From an uncultured Prevotellaceae bacterium (lineage in GTDB: Bacteria; Bacteroidota; Bacteroidia; Bacteroidales; Bacteroidaceae): 64,000 nt of DNA. Position 1 is the stretch's first letter. Each line of letters starts with the position of its first letter. The position numbers were made by a program, and so were the translations under genes. Below are positions 34,748 to 42,997 of the stretch, piece after piece. The notes beneath the pieces are model-generated. The model made no database searches, was not told the origin of the DNA, and saw only the letters and a program-made list of their open reading frames with translations. The stretch lies in NCBI GenBank assembly GCA_900318795.1, contig ONLU01000009.1, forward strand, positions 94,427 to 158,426, written 5' to 3'.

Positions 34748-35287
34748 GTGATGCAGTTCGATACTGCCAGTCAGAACCAAATATATCAAGTCAAGTCGAT
34801 GAGAAGACTGTTTTCGAATAAACCAGGAGCGACGTTCAACGAGAACCTGCCCACCACTACCATCAACGTGCGCAAGGATTGTGTTGAGTTGATCAGTAAG
34901 GTAGACAGTGGTGTGTACGCTATCACAAACCTGAAATCTGCTGGCAATGGTCAGATGCGGATTATTGCTAACTGGGGACGCTTCTTCGACCTGATCCAGA
35001 ATCCTGAGGTGCAAATACCTCGTTGTAAAATCTCATGTCCTACGTTATATAGACTATTGACAAATTCCTTTGAGAATATCATACTTGCCAAGAAAAATGG
35101 TGATAGCGATTACTCCGTCTGTCGGTTGGTACCAATGACTGGGGTCATACCTCTGCTTTCCATAACTAAGGAGGTTCTTGACATCAACAAGGATTTTGTT
35201 AATATAATGATAGATATTTGCAACGAATTGTCTCACAATCCTCCCTTTCCAGTATGGAAGGATAAGTTGGAAGAGTTGTGGAGCTGA
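34748..35287 (+). CDS. hypothetical protein
   Basis: A 179-residue protein with no recognised motif; it could also start at MRRLFSN (34799). There is no signal peptide or membrane helix. The composition looks like a real protein (mixed hydrophobic and charged residues, no low complexity). It follows the IS element and precedes another unknown gene by 25 bp on the same strand; the two may be an operon and possibly belong to the imported region. Confidence 0.5.
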   Translation: MMQFDTASQNQIYQVKSMRRLFSNKPGATFNENLPTTTINVRKDCVELISKVDSGVYAITNLKSAGNGQMRIIANWGRFFDLIQNPEVQIPRCKISCPTLYRLLTNSFENIILAKKNGDSDYSVCRLVPMTGVIPLLSITKEVLDINKDFVNIMIDICNELSHNPPFPVWKDKLEELWS

Positions 35288-35312
35288 TGAAATATTCTAA
35301 CGCATACAAATT

Positions 35313-35582
35313 ATGCCACTCATAACACCACCAATCAAGAATATCAAGGAAGTGACGGAGCCTGATGCGGCAATCAATTTTATCCTGCGTGAGTTCGTGA
35401 TGAGCAAGGTCTCTTGTGATGAAATGAGCAATATGGATATGATAGTAGAACTTCTTCGTCCGCAATTGGAAGTCACAAAGGAAGATATAGAGCCAGTCAT
35501 TATCATGGGGCTGTACCACCATCGTAATCTTATTGGTTCGCCAAGTTCATTTATAAAAGCAGATAACGACAGACTTCTGTAA
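35313..35582 (+). CDS. hypothetical protein
   Basis: An 89-residue protein, mostly predicted helices (EPDAAINFILREFVMSKVS, EMSNMDMIVELLRPQLEV). No family was recognised. Its stop codon (TAA at 35580) is part of the conserved TAATGACRGGAG hairpin sequence that recurs at 32228 and 40982. It is probably co-transcribed with the gene before it. Confidence 0.5.
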   Translation: MPLITPPIKNIKEVTEPDAAINFILREFVMSKVSCDEMSNMDMIVELLRPQLEVTKEDIEPVIIMGLYHHRNLIGSPSSFIKADNDRLL

Positions 35583-35604
35583 TGACAGGAGGCTGTCTCC
35601 TGAC
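35583..35604 (+). repeat. GACAGGAG-N5-CTCCTG hairpin, second of three copies
   Basis: TAATGACAGGAG, five loop bases, CTCCTGACAA. Copy 1 is at 32231-32250 (loop GTTGG) and copy 3 at 40985-41006 (CGGGAG-CTTGA-CTCCTG). All share TAATGAC before the stem and a 5-nt loop of varying sequence. An unrelated-looking TTAGGAG-TTT-CTCCTAA hairpin lies just before copy 3 (40921-40937). Confidence 0.7.
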
Positions 35605-35661
35605 AATACATTGGGAGTACGAGATGATAATACGAAGAAATTAATAATAATATAATAAAGA

Positions 35662-36988
35662 ATGTCTGAAAGAAAAACTATTTACCTCTGTTTGGCTCAC
35701 ATGAGCGAGGAGGGCTGGGAACAAAAATACGTGAAAGAGGCCTTCGATACGAACTGGGTGGTGCCTATGGGCCCCAACGTGAACGCTTTCGAGGAGGATC
35801 TTCGCAGGTTTGTGACGAGCAACGCTGAGAGTGCAGTATATGGTGATTCGCGCTGGCCAGAGGCTAACCCGGCATCGTGGCATCTGAACGAAGCACTTAA
35901 AGACACTAAGGTTGTTTGCCTCTCGGCTGGTACTGGAGCTGTACATCTGGCTTTGCTTGCCTGTGGTGTTGGCCCAGGTGATGAGGTTTGTGTGCAGAGT
36001 TTTACATTCTGTGCCAGTTCGCACCCAATCACCTATTGTGGGGCAAAACCTGTTTTCATTGGTTCGGAAAAGGACACATGGAACATGGATCCAGAGCTGC
36101 TGGAGAAAGCCATTATCGACGGGTAAGTACCCCAAGGCTATTGTTCCTGTAGCATTGTACGGTATGCCTTATCAGATTGATAAGATTATGGCTATTGCTG
36201 ATAAATACGGTATTCCCGTGGTAGAGGATGCAGCCGAGGGTATGGGTTCAAGGTTTAACAGTCAGGTGCTGGGTACGTTCGGCAAGTATGGCGTTTTGAG
36301 CTTTAACGGTAATAAGATGATTACCACCAGTGGCGGTGGTGCACTGATTTGCCGTAATGCTGAGGAGGCTAATCAGATTATGTGGCTGGCCACACAGGCA
36401 CGTGATGCTTATCCATATTATCAGCACACGGCCATCGGCTTCAACTATCGTATGAGTAATGTTTGCGCGGGTATTGGTCGCGGTCAGATGACGGTGCTGG
36501 ATGCGCATATTGCACATCACAAGCATGTGCAGAAGCTCTATGAGGAGCAGATGAAGGACATTCCTGGTGTGAAGATTAACCGCCAGCCTGAGAATCCTCG
36601 TTTTGACAGTAACTACTGGCTTTGCACTATGACCATCGATCCGAGCGTGAAGGTGAAGGGGCAAGAGAATGCCTACAAGGAAGTCATCAAGACCGCCGTG
36701 GGTGGTGCTGCCGGTGTCATCCATCAGGTGGACAGCCCTGTCACCGACTGCCAGCCCAACGAGAATGTAGAGGCCATGCGTGTGTTTATGCTCGGCAAGA
36801 AAGTGGAATGCCGTCCGGTATGGAAGCCGATGCACAAGCAGCCCGTATATGCCGGTTGTGATGTGTACACCAATGGGGTTGAAGAAGACATCTTCAAGAT
36901 AGGTATGTGCCTGCCCGCAGGACCGTACGTGAGTGATGAGGATGTTAAGTACATTGTGGATTGCATAAAAGAAGCGATAGTAAAGTGA
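35662..36988 (+). pseudogene. DegT/DnrJ/EryC1 sugar aminotransferase (PglE-like) with a 1-bp frameshift
   Basis: The first part (35662-36126) gives SERKTIYLCLAHMSEEGWE through SAGTGAVHLALLACGVGPGD and stops at DG. The next frame continues at once with KYPKAIVPVALYGMPYQID to 36988, including the PLP lysine in SFNGNKMITTSGGG. Dropping one G from GGG at 36121-36123 restores one frame of about 441 residues. The family transaminates 4-keto nucleotide sugars. With PglC- and PglD-like genes later in the locus it would make a bacillosamine-type amino sugar. The reading could be a natural mutation or a sequencing error. Confidence 0.85.
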
Positions 36989-37025
36989 CAGAAGCTGAGT
37001 TCCTGACTGATGCGGCGTAGCTGCA

Positions 37026-37102
37026 CCCTGCGGAAAAGCGCAGGGCACAGTGGCTGAAAAATGAGGGCGAGCGAAGCGACACAGTCGCGGCACAACCGCG
37101 AC
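37026..37102. other. hairpin cluster before the defence-like islet
   Basis: CCCTGCG-GAAAAG-CGCAGGG (37026-37045) and GTCGCGG-CACAA-CCGCGAC (37084-37102) are perfect 7-bp stems, with the GCGAGCGAAGCGAC run between them. The stretch is much richer in G+C than its surroundings. It could end the aminotransferase transcript, act on the islet message, or mark an insertion boundary. Confidence 0.55.
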
Positions 37103-37136
37103 ATACGGAACAGACGAGGTATAAAGGAAAAAAGTT

Positions 37137-38030
37137 ATGAATATCGATGATCGTCATTTCATTGCTGCCGATATAGAGAACTGGCTTCGGTTAATTAATT
37201 GGCCTGTGAATGCTCATGAGCCTGACTATGTGGCCAAGATGGTTGACGTTCTTCCAAATATCATTACTAAAGTGCTATCCGCAAACTTACCAGACCGTCA
37301 AATAAAAGCTGGCGGTGCATTTATACACCAGAAACCATTAGCTCATTTCATAAACAAAACAGGCTATAAAGATCCAGAACTGGGCGATTTGTTGATAGTT
37401 TGCCGTGAACAGCGTTCTATGGGACAAGTTTACAATGCCATGCTGTTGCAAGCCAAGCGTACCGATACACCCCTAAGTGCTCCTATTCCCAAAGACCACC
37501 AGTTTGTCCTCTACACCGAGTGGCCTGAGTTTGAATACAAAAGGGCAGGTTATCTGAATGGCAAGACACGTAGCGTATTGCCTAAAACCATAACACAAGG
37601 TGCCCAGTACCTGCTGATTTACGAAACAAAGCATGTAGATTTGCTCACAGCAACTGTTGATACACCGCTTAATGCCTCTAAGTTTTTTTCAAGAACACTG
37701 GCAGCCATTATGTCTTTCGATGCGGGACGTACCTTCCAAGCAACTAACCCTCGTGATGATTGGTCACAGATGATTCTCGACCTGCTGCGTTTGTCAGCAG
37801 CAGCGGTTTTCAACCGCCACCGTAGCGGCTATGTAGGAGCAAATCGATGGAATGGTGATTCTGCATTCGACTATATCCTGAACCCAGACGACCAAGATAA
37901 GGATAATGACAAAGAAGATTTACTTCAGTACCATGATGTTTTACCAGATGAGGCGCACTCAGGCATGAGTGTTATCTGTATTGATTTGGGCGCAGCCCCC
38001 GCAGCGGATAAAGAACCAGAGCGTGATTAA
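37137..38030 (+). CDS. islet gene 1: putative PD-(D/E)XK-type nuclease or nuclease-like sensor
   Basis: A 297-residue protein without a recognised family name. ELGDLLIV (Glu81, Asp84) followed 20 residues later by MLLQAKR (Gln105, Lys107) has the spacing and shape of the D...QxK motif in Mrr-type restriction nucleases. The middle (residues about 140-190) has GAQYLLIYETK and the C terminus is acidic (NPDDQDKDNDKEDL). It is first in a tight three-gene operon, 2 bp before gene 2, with an AT-rich leader after a hairpin cluster. The nuclease reading is an inference from motif pattern. Confidence 0.6.
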   Translation: MNIDDRHFIAADIENWLRLINWPVNAHEPDYVAKMVDVLPNIITKVLSANLPDRQIKAGGAFIHQKPLAHFINKTGYKDPELGDLLIVCREQRSMGQVYNAMLLQAKRTDTPLSAPIPKDHQFVLYTEWPEFEYKRAGYLNGKTRSVLPKTITQGAQYLLIYETKHVDLLTATVDTPLNASKFFSRTLAAIMSFDAGRTFQATNPRDDWSQMILDLLRLSAAAVFNRHRSGYVGANRWNGDSAFDYILNPDDQDKDNDKEDLLQYHDVLPDEAHSGMSVICIDLGAAPAADKEPERD

Positions 38031-38032
38031 CG

Positions 38033-39241
38033 ATGAATTTGCAAGATACATTCCTTTTGTTCTGTGAGAATGCGGCGATTACCATAGAGGCAACCGCTCC
38101 CGTTCAGGCTGGAACCCAGTACAAGGTTTCCCGCCAAGACGAGGAGGCTTATATGACCCTCTATAACAATGGCAACAGCCTTCCGCAGGGAAGGCATGGC
38201 AGCCCGCTCCTCGCTTTGCTCCAGACGTGGTCAAACGTCAGACCTGGTACCCGCCAGCTCTCCGAAGACGATGAGCGCATACTTGCCGCACAGGGAATGC
38301 CTGATTTCTATATGAGTTGGCGCGATTGGAAAGAGGATGCCAGCATGTTAAGGCAGTACATCCACGATAATGGCGACCCCGATGAGGCAGTAGCCCCCGA
38401 CATCTATAAGATGCATCGTGAAGTCATGTTTCACGACTACATGTTCAAGAAGGCTACCGAACTCAAAATATCGTTAAACGCTGTGCGTCATATCATCAAA
38501 AGCTGGTTGATGCGCTTTTGTTTCATGAATATCGATGGCGACAGGCTTGCTGATGAGGTAATCGCGAAGATAGCTCACGACTGGCGAGATGAAATAACGG
38601 CTGATGGCTATGTTTCGTTCTACTTTGTTACTGAAGAAATAGCATACGTTTTCACCCGTTTCTGCCAAGACAAATGGATAGTATGTAACAATCAGGCCAT
38701 TTGTCCGCAGATGGGCAATGTAGATGCACAGTGCATTATAGCCCTTGTTGACAGCATGTATGTTTATTGCCAGAACCAGCAGGTGTTATCCTACACCAAG
38801 ACAAACATGCACCGCCTGTTGAAAAAGGATTTTGACAACCTCTCTTGGATAGACTTAAAAGCCGATTCCCCCATAGAGGCACAACTTGGTGATGCTTTGT
38901 ACCAGTCTGGTTTTCTTACCATTCCGCAATATCAGGCTTTGGCACCTGCAAGGAAGTACAGGGTTGATTATTTGGTAAAGACACCGAATGGAGGGGCATT
39001 GGCCATAGAGTGCGACGGTTTGGAGTACCATGCCACCCCAGCTGCATATATTAAGGACAGGCAAAGAGACAACCTCTTAACCACTCATGGTTTCCAAGTG
39101 TTGCGGTTTTCTTCGGTTGACATTATAAACAACCTGAATGGCTGCATACAGCTGGTAGAACAATGCTTTGGCAACTGCCAGCGTGGCCGAGTCACGTATC
39201 GCCGCAATGGTGGCCTTGGATATTTTGGAGCAAATATTTGA
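38033..39241 (+). CDS. islet gene 2: protein with C-terminal DUF559/Vsr-like endonuclease domain
   Basis: A 402-residue protein. The C-terminal 125 residues show the Vsr/DUF559 PD-(D/E)XK fold: Glu282 in SPIEAQLGDAL, Asp312 in YRVDYLVKT, Glu326 and Asp328 in AIECDGLEYH, then RQRDNLLTTHGFQVLRFSS. The N-terminal 270 residues are mostly helical and unrecognised. Such nuclease domains are often fused to sensor or ATPase parts in phage-defence proteins. It is followed after 13 bp by the ATPase gene. Confidence 0.72.
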   Translation: MNLQDTFLLFCENAAITIEATAPVQAGTQYKVSRQDEEAYMTLYNNGNSLPQGRHGSPLLALLQTWSNVRPGTRQLSEDDERILAAQGMPDFYMSWRDWKEDASMLRQYIHDNGDPDEAVAPDIYKMHREVMFHDYMFKKATELKISLNAVRHIIKSWLMRFCFMNIDGDRLADEVIAKIAHDWRDEITADGYVSFYFVTEEIAYVFTRFCQDKWIVCNNQAICPQMGNVDAQCIIALVDSMYVYCQNQQVLSYTKTNMHRLLKKDFDNLSWIDLKADSPIEAQLGDALYQSGFLTIPQYQALAPARKYRVDYLVKTPNGGALAIECDGLEYHATPAAYIKDRQRDNLLTTHGFQVLRFSSVDIINNLNGCIQLVEQCFGNCQRGRVTYRRNGGLGYFGANI

Positions 39242-39254
39242 ATAACCTACACAA

Positions 39255-40823
39255 ATGAGTACATACAGAGAATCAGAAATCGACAGAAAGAACCGCCAGT
39301 GGTTCGCCAACAACAAATCTTGCAATACCCTGCAGAAGATTGCCATAGAGCAGTCTTCTATCCGTGGTTTGGGCAAGTTTGACATGTCGTTCAACTATCC
39401 TATTACGGTGATAGTAGGCGAGAATGGCTCCGGAAAATCCACTGTGTTGTCATTGGTAAGCTGTGCTTTTCACAACAACACATCTTTCTGCCCGATGTCT
39501 CTGTTGTCAAACACCACAAAGCAGCGCCGCCATTATACATATAGCGATTTCTTTGCATTCACTGCCGCTGAACGAGGTATTATGGCAGACATCAAGATTA
39601 CAAGTACGTTTCTGACAGACAAGTCAAAAAATAGCGATACGCGTAGCAAGAGCCCTAAAGGTAAATGGAAGGACTACGATACCCGCCCCAAGCGTGCAGT
39701 CTCTTTCCTCGGTATTAACCGCATACTACCTCCTTCTGAGAGCCAGACTTATCGTAATTATAGCGGTAGCTTTGGCGCCAACAAGTTGACCCCAGAAGCA
39801 AGTCGTGAACTGGCTGACAATATGAATAAGGTCTTTGGTCGCGATTATACAGGTATAACACAGTCAAGCCACCATAAGTACCGCCTTTATGGTTGCACTC
39901 GCAGTACAGGTTCCTATACTGGTTTCAATATGGGAGCAGGTGAGAATGCTGTTCTTCAGTTGCTTTATGAGATTTTGACTGCAGGAAATGGCGCATTGAT
40001 TGTTGTGGATGAAATAGAACTTGGGTTACACGTACAAGCACAGCGTAGGTTAATGTCAATACTCAAAGAGTTGTGTTTGAAGAATAAAACACAGATTATT
40101 TGCTCTTCTCATTCTGCCACAATTCTCAGTTCTGTACCACACGATGCCCGTATCATGGTGAAGTCACGTCCAGGCACAATAGATGTCGTCTATGGAATAT
40201 CAGCAGAAATGGCTACAAGCGAACTCTCAGGAGTTTTGACAGCCGAGAAGGAAATATTTGTTGAAGACCCTGTTGCAAAAGCATTCTTAGAAGCAGTGCT
40301 CCCTTGTGACATACGTCGTAGAGTGGATGTGAAGGTGCTTGGTTCTGCCGATAGTTCAATGCTGTACGCTATGGAAACCCATTTTCGTGAGGGCAGGAAT
40401 AGTTTCCTTGCCGTCATGGATGGCGACAAACGTAGCCAGAAGAAGACAAAGATCAAGGCCGTAGTAGAATCCCTTGCTGATTGCAAAATCATTACTTCAA
40501 AGGAGGTAGAGGAACATTTAGAGAAAACAATATCCTTCCTGCCCGGCAATGAATGGCCTGAGAAGGTTATTGTTGAAGGTTTAATAAGCAGTACTGATTT
40601 GAATAAGATGTTGACAGACTTTAAAGTTGCCGACATTGCCGAAATGAAGCGTTACCTTCGAACTGCGTTGACTGCTGGCAAACATAATGAGTTTTATACA
40701 TTGGCTAACACGTTGCATGTGGATGAAACAATAGTGCGACAGACTGCGATTCGACAGTATGAAGAGAATTTCAAAGTTGAGGTTAAAGAACTTGTTGATT
40801 TTATCTCATCTTCTTTGAGCTGA
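39255..40823 (+). CDS. islet gene 3: AAA ATPase with TOPRIM-like domain (OLD-family-like)
   Basis: A 522-residue ABC/SMC-type ATPase. Walker A is GENGSGKST (residues 55-63). The signature-like MGAGENAVLQLLYE and Walker B LIVVDEIELGLH are present, followed by the H-loop-like ICSSHSATIL. The C-terminal part has EIFVEDPVAKAFLEAVL and LAVMDGDK, the E...DxD pattern of TOPRIM in OLD and GajA-like nucleases. OLD-family proteins act in anti-phage systems such as Gabija and retron effectors. Here the partners are two nuclease-like proteins rather than a UvrD-like helicase. Confidence 0.8.
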   Translation: MSTYRESEIDRKNRQWFANNKSCNTLQKIAIEQSSIRGLGKFDMSFNYPITVIVGENGSGKSTVLSLVSCAFHNNTSFCPMSLLSNTTKQRRHYTYSDFFAFTAAERGIMADIKITSTFLTDKSKNSDTRSKSPKGKWKDYDTRPKRAVSFLGINRILPPSESQTYRNYSGSFGANKLTPEASRELADNMNKVFGRDYTGITQSSHHKYRLYGCTRSTGSYTGFNMGAGENAVLQLLYEILTAGNGALIVVDEIELGLHVQAQRRLMSILKELCLKNKTQIICSSHSATILSSVPHDARIMVKSRPGTIDVVYGISAEMATSELSGVLTAEKEIFVEDPVAKAFLEAVLPCDIRRRVDVKVLGSADSSMLYAMETHFREGRNSFLAVMDGDKRSQKKTKIKAVVESLADCKIITSKEVEEHLEKTISFLPGNEWPEKVIVEGLISSTDLNKMLTDFKVADIAEMKRYLRTALTAGKHNEFYTLANTLHVDETIVRQTAIRQYEENFKVEVKELVDFISSSLS

Positions 40824-41011
40824 GAAGAGTCTGATTATTGGTAATTTTGTAATGAAGTCCTAACAAATTATTATTGGATATACATTAAGCATACTGGCGT
40901 TAGGTATTGGAAGAGTTCTATTAGGAGTTTCTCCTAAAAGTGATGAAATCCTTCCTTTTCATGACAGATTACTATTTTATTAATGACGGGAGCTTGACTC
41001 CTGACAACAAT

Positions 41012-41296
41012 ATGAACTACATAATACATACCCCAAGCGCGGTGCGCTTGAAACAGGAAATAACGAAGTGTCTTTCCGAGAAGATTGATGCCAATGGCAA
41101 TGGTATTGCTACATGGAAGTGCGTAGAGACTGATGGCAGTGATAAGGTCTTTGTTCATACCATAGATCAGTGGGCAGAAAAGGGATGCATAGCCTTGCAT
41201 CATAATGCTCCACGTAATGAACTCCAAGTCCGTTTCTACTATTGGGACTCTTGGAAAGATAGAGCCCTTGCTGACGACAAGATAATGCTTGGTTGA
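41012..41296 (+). CDS. small hypothetical protein after the islet
   Basis: A 94-residue protein starting MNYIIHTPSAVRLKQEITKC. It is mixed alpha/beta with a tryptophan-rich middle (GIATWKCVETD, DQWAEKGCIAL, FYYWDSWKD). No family was recognised. The start lies 6 bp after the third TAATGACRGGAG hairpin, and an upstream in-frame ATG at 40940 would read through that hairpin. It could be the last gene of the islet or a separate small immunity-type gene. Confidence 0.5.
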   Translation: MNYIIHTPSAVRLKQEITKCLSEKIDANGNGIATWKCVETDGSDKVFVHTIDQWAEKGCIALHHNAPRNELQVRFYYWDSWKDRALADDKIMLG

Positions 41297-41358
41297 TTCA
41301 CTGAACTTATTTTAGTCCATATCTCTTATCTGTTAGATAAAATCGTTATAGAGAAAGT

Positions 41359-41366
41359 TATATTTG
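41359..41366 (+). promoter_or_regulatory. possible promoter for the sugar operon
   Basis: TATATTTG fits the TAnnTTTG -7 box, 115 bp before the nucleotidyltransferase ATG. A TTATCT-GT-TAGATAA near-palindrome lies 20 bp upstream, at the -33 position, and no TTTG is seen. It would start a run of capsule genes that is nearly unbroken to the end of the window. Confidence 0.45.
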
Positions 41367-41480
41367 CAGAGCAGCTATATAAACGTTATGTATGGGGCAG
41401 GCTCTTATCAGGGGCTCTCATAAATTTATAAAGGTTCAATAAATCCTGAAATGAGCCGCCCCATTCACAAATTTAAAAAT

Positions 41481-42206
41481 ATGAAAGCAGTAATTTTAGC
41501 AGCAGGTTTGGGCAGCAGATTGCGCCCGATAACCAACGAGGTACCTAAGTGCATGGTGCCAGTGAATGGAATTAGAATCATTGATAAGCAGATTGATAAC
41601 CTGCTTCAAAATGGAGTAACTGAAATTTATGTGGTGGATGGCTATAAGGCTGAAATCCTTGCTGACCACTTGAAGGAGATATATCCTCAGGTACATATTG
41701 TGTCAAACCCTCGTTATGCAGAGACTAACAATATGTATTCTCTCTTCCTTACTGCTAAGTATGTGAAGGACGAAGAGTTCCTGTTGATGAATTCAGATGT
41801 CTATTATGACACCAATATCATCGAGGGTATGCTTCAGGGTGAGAACCAGAGCAAGATAGCTTGCGACCGCTCTGGCTATATGGAGGAATCCATGAAGATT
41901 ACACTGGATGGTGAAAAGATTAATCACATTAGCAAGAAGATTACGCCAGAAAAGCACTATGCCGTTTCCATTGACGTGTACAGAATCTCTAAGGAAGACT
42001 CTTCGACTTTGTTCAAGGAAGTAGAAGACACTATACTTGGACGCAAGGATGAAAACTCTTGGACTGAGGTAGCTCTGGACAATATCTTCAAGGATGCCAA
42101 CTTTATGCCCTACGTTATTAAAGGCCGTTGGTTTGAGATTGATAACCACGATGACCTTCACAAGGCAGAGGAAATTTTCAAAGGCGATAAATTATGCAAG
42201 ATCTAA
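41481..42206 (+). CDS. sugar/polyol-phosphate nucleotidyltransferase, LicC-like
   Basis: A 241-residue nucleotidyltransferase beginning MKAVILAAGLGSRLRPITNE, with the glycine-rich nucleotide loop, the PKCMVPVNG lysine and MNSDVYYD for the metal-binding aspartate. It resembles the cytidylyltransferases that activate choline phosphate or glycerol phosphate (LicC-type). Start chosen at 41481, directly before the Rossmann strand. It overlaps the HAD gene by 13 bp. With the HAD enzyme, the G1P dehydrogenase and the glycerophosphotransferase it probably makes a CDP-glycerol-type donor. Confidence 0.8.
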   Translation: MKAVILAAGLGSRLRPITNEVPKCMVPVNGIRIIDKQIDNLLQNGVTEIYVVDGYKAEILADHLKEIYPQVHIVSNPRYAETNNMYSLFLTAKYVKDEEFLLMNSDVYYDTNIIEGMLQGENQSKIACDRSGYMEESMKITLDGEKINHISKKITPEKHYAVSIDVYRISKEDSSTLFKEVEDTILGRKDENSWTEVALDNIFKDANFMPYVIKGRWFEIDNHDDLHKAEEIFKGDKLCKI

Positions 42207-42994
42207 AATCCATCCAGTTGTATATGCTGGATATGGATGGCACCATCTACAACGAGGATACCCTTATTCCAGGAGCTTCAGAGTTCTTTGACCTGTTGAA
42301 TGAACAGGGCAAAGACTATGTCTTTATGACCAATAACTCCTCTAAGGGTAAAACCTCGTATGTAGAAAAGCTTAATCGACTTGGAATTAAAGCAACAGAA
42401 CGCAATATCTGTTCCTCAGTCAATGCAACAGTTATGTATTTGAACGAGCATAAACCTGGGGCAAAGATTTATCTGATAGGAACGGAATCATTGAAACATG
42501 AACTTTTGGAAGAAGGCTTTGATATTGTCCCTGTAGATTATAGGGGAGAGGATATTGACTTTGTGTTGTTGGGATTTGATACCGAATTGAACTATGAGAA
42601 AGTTCGCGGGGCAAGTTATTACGTGAGCCGTGGCTATCCATACATTGGTACTAACTGTGATTTGAAATGTCCGGTACTTGACAATAAGTTTATCCCAGAC
42701 TGTGGGGCCATTGCTAAGATGATAGAATTAGCTACAGATCGTTTGCCACAGTTCTTAGGCAAGCCTGAGCGCACCATGGTGGATGCCGTCAGCAAAGAAT
42801 GGAATATGCCCATCGAGAAGATAGCATGTGTTGGTGACAGGCTTTATACAGACATTGCTGTTGGTATTAATGCTGGAGCAACATCCATTTGTGTCTTGAC
42901 TGGTGAAGCGACCAAGGAAGAAATCGCGGAATCCCAGTTCAAACCGGATTATGTATTTGACACTATAAAAGATTTATATCAAGCACTTCTATAA
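42194..42994 (+). CDS. HAD-IIA (NagD-like) phosphatase
   Basis: A 266-residue HAD hydrolase. Motif I is YMLDMDGTIY, motif II TNNSSKGK, and the C-terminal motif CVGDRLYTDIAVG. The cap between motifs II and III is that of the NagD/2-phosphoglycolate group. Encoded between a nucleotidyltransferase and a glycerol-1-phosphate-dehydrogenase-like gene, it is likely to act on a three-carbon phosphate (dihydroxyacetone phosphate or glycerol phosphate). The 13-bp overlap with the gene upstream and 3-bp gap downstream show tight coupling. Confidence 0.85.
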   Translation: MQDLKSIQLYMLDMDGTIYNEDTLIPGASEFFDLLNEQGKDYVFMTNNSSKGKTSYVEKLNRLGIKATERNICSSVNATVMYLNEHKPGAKIYLIGTESLKHELLEEGFDIVPVDYRGEDIDFVLLGFDTELNYEKVRGASYYVSRGYPYIGTNCDLKCPVLDNKFIPDCGAIAKMIELATDRLPQFLGKPERTMVDAVSKEWNMPIEKIACVGDRLYTDIAVGINAGATSICVLTGEATKEEIAESQFKPDYVFDTIKDLYQALL

Positions 42995-42997
42995 GTT

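Noticed and set aside
35912-36126. Alternative start of the downstream aminotransferase frame at 35912
   Set aside because: The extra upstream residues are the wrong frame of the aminotransferase N-terminal half; the true gene starts at 35662.
32231-41006. Integron attC sites for the repeated hairpins
   Set aside because: No GTTRRRY/RYYYAAC core, no integrase of the IntI type with attI nearby, and the stems are too short.
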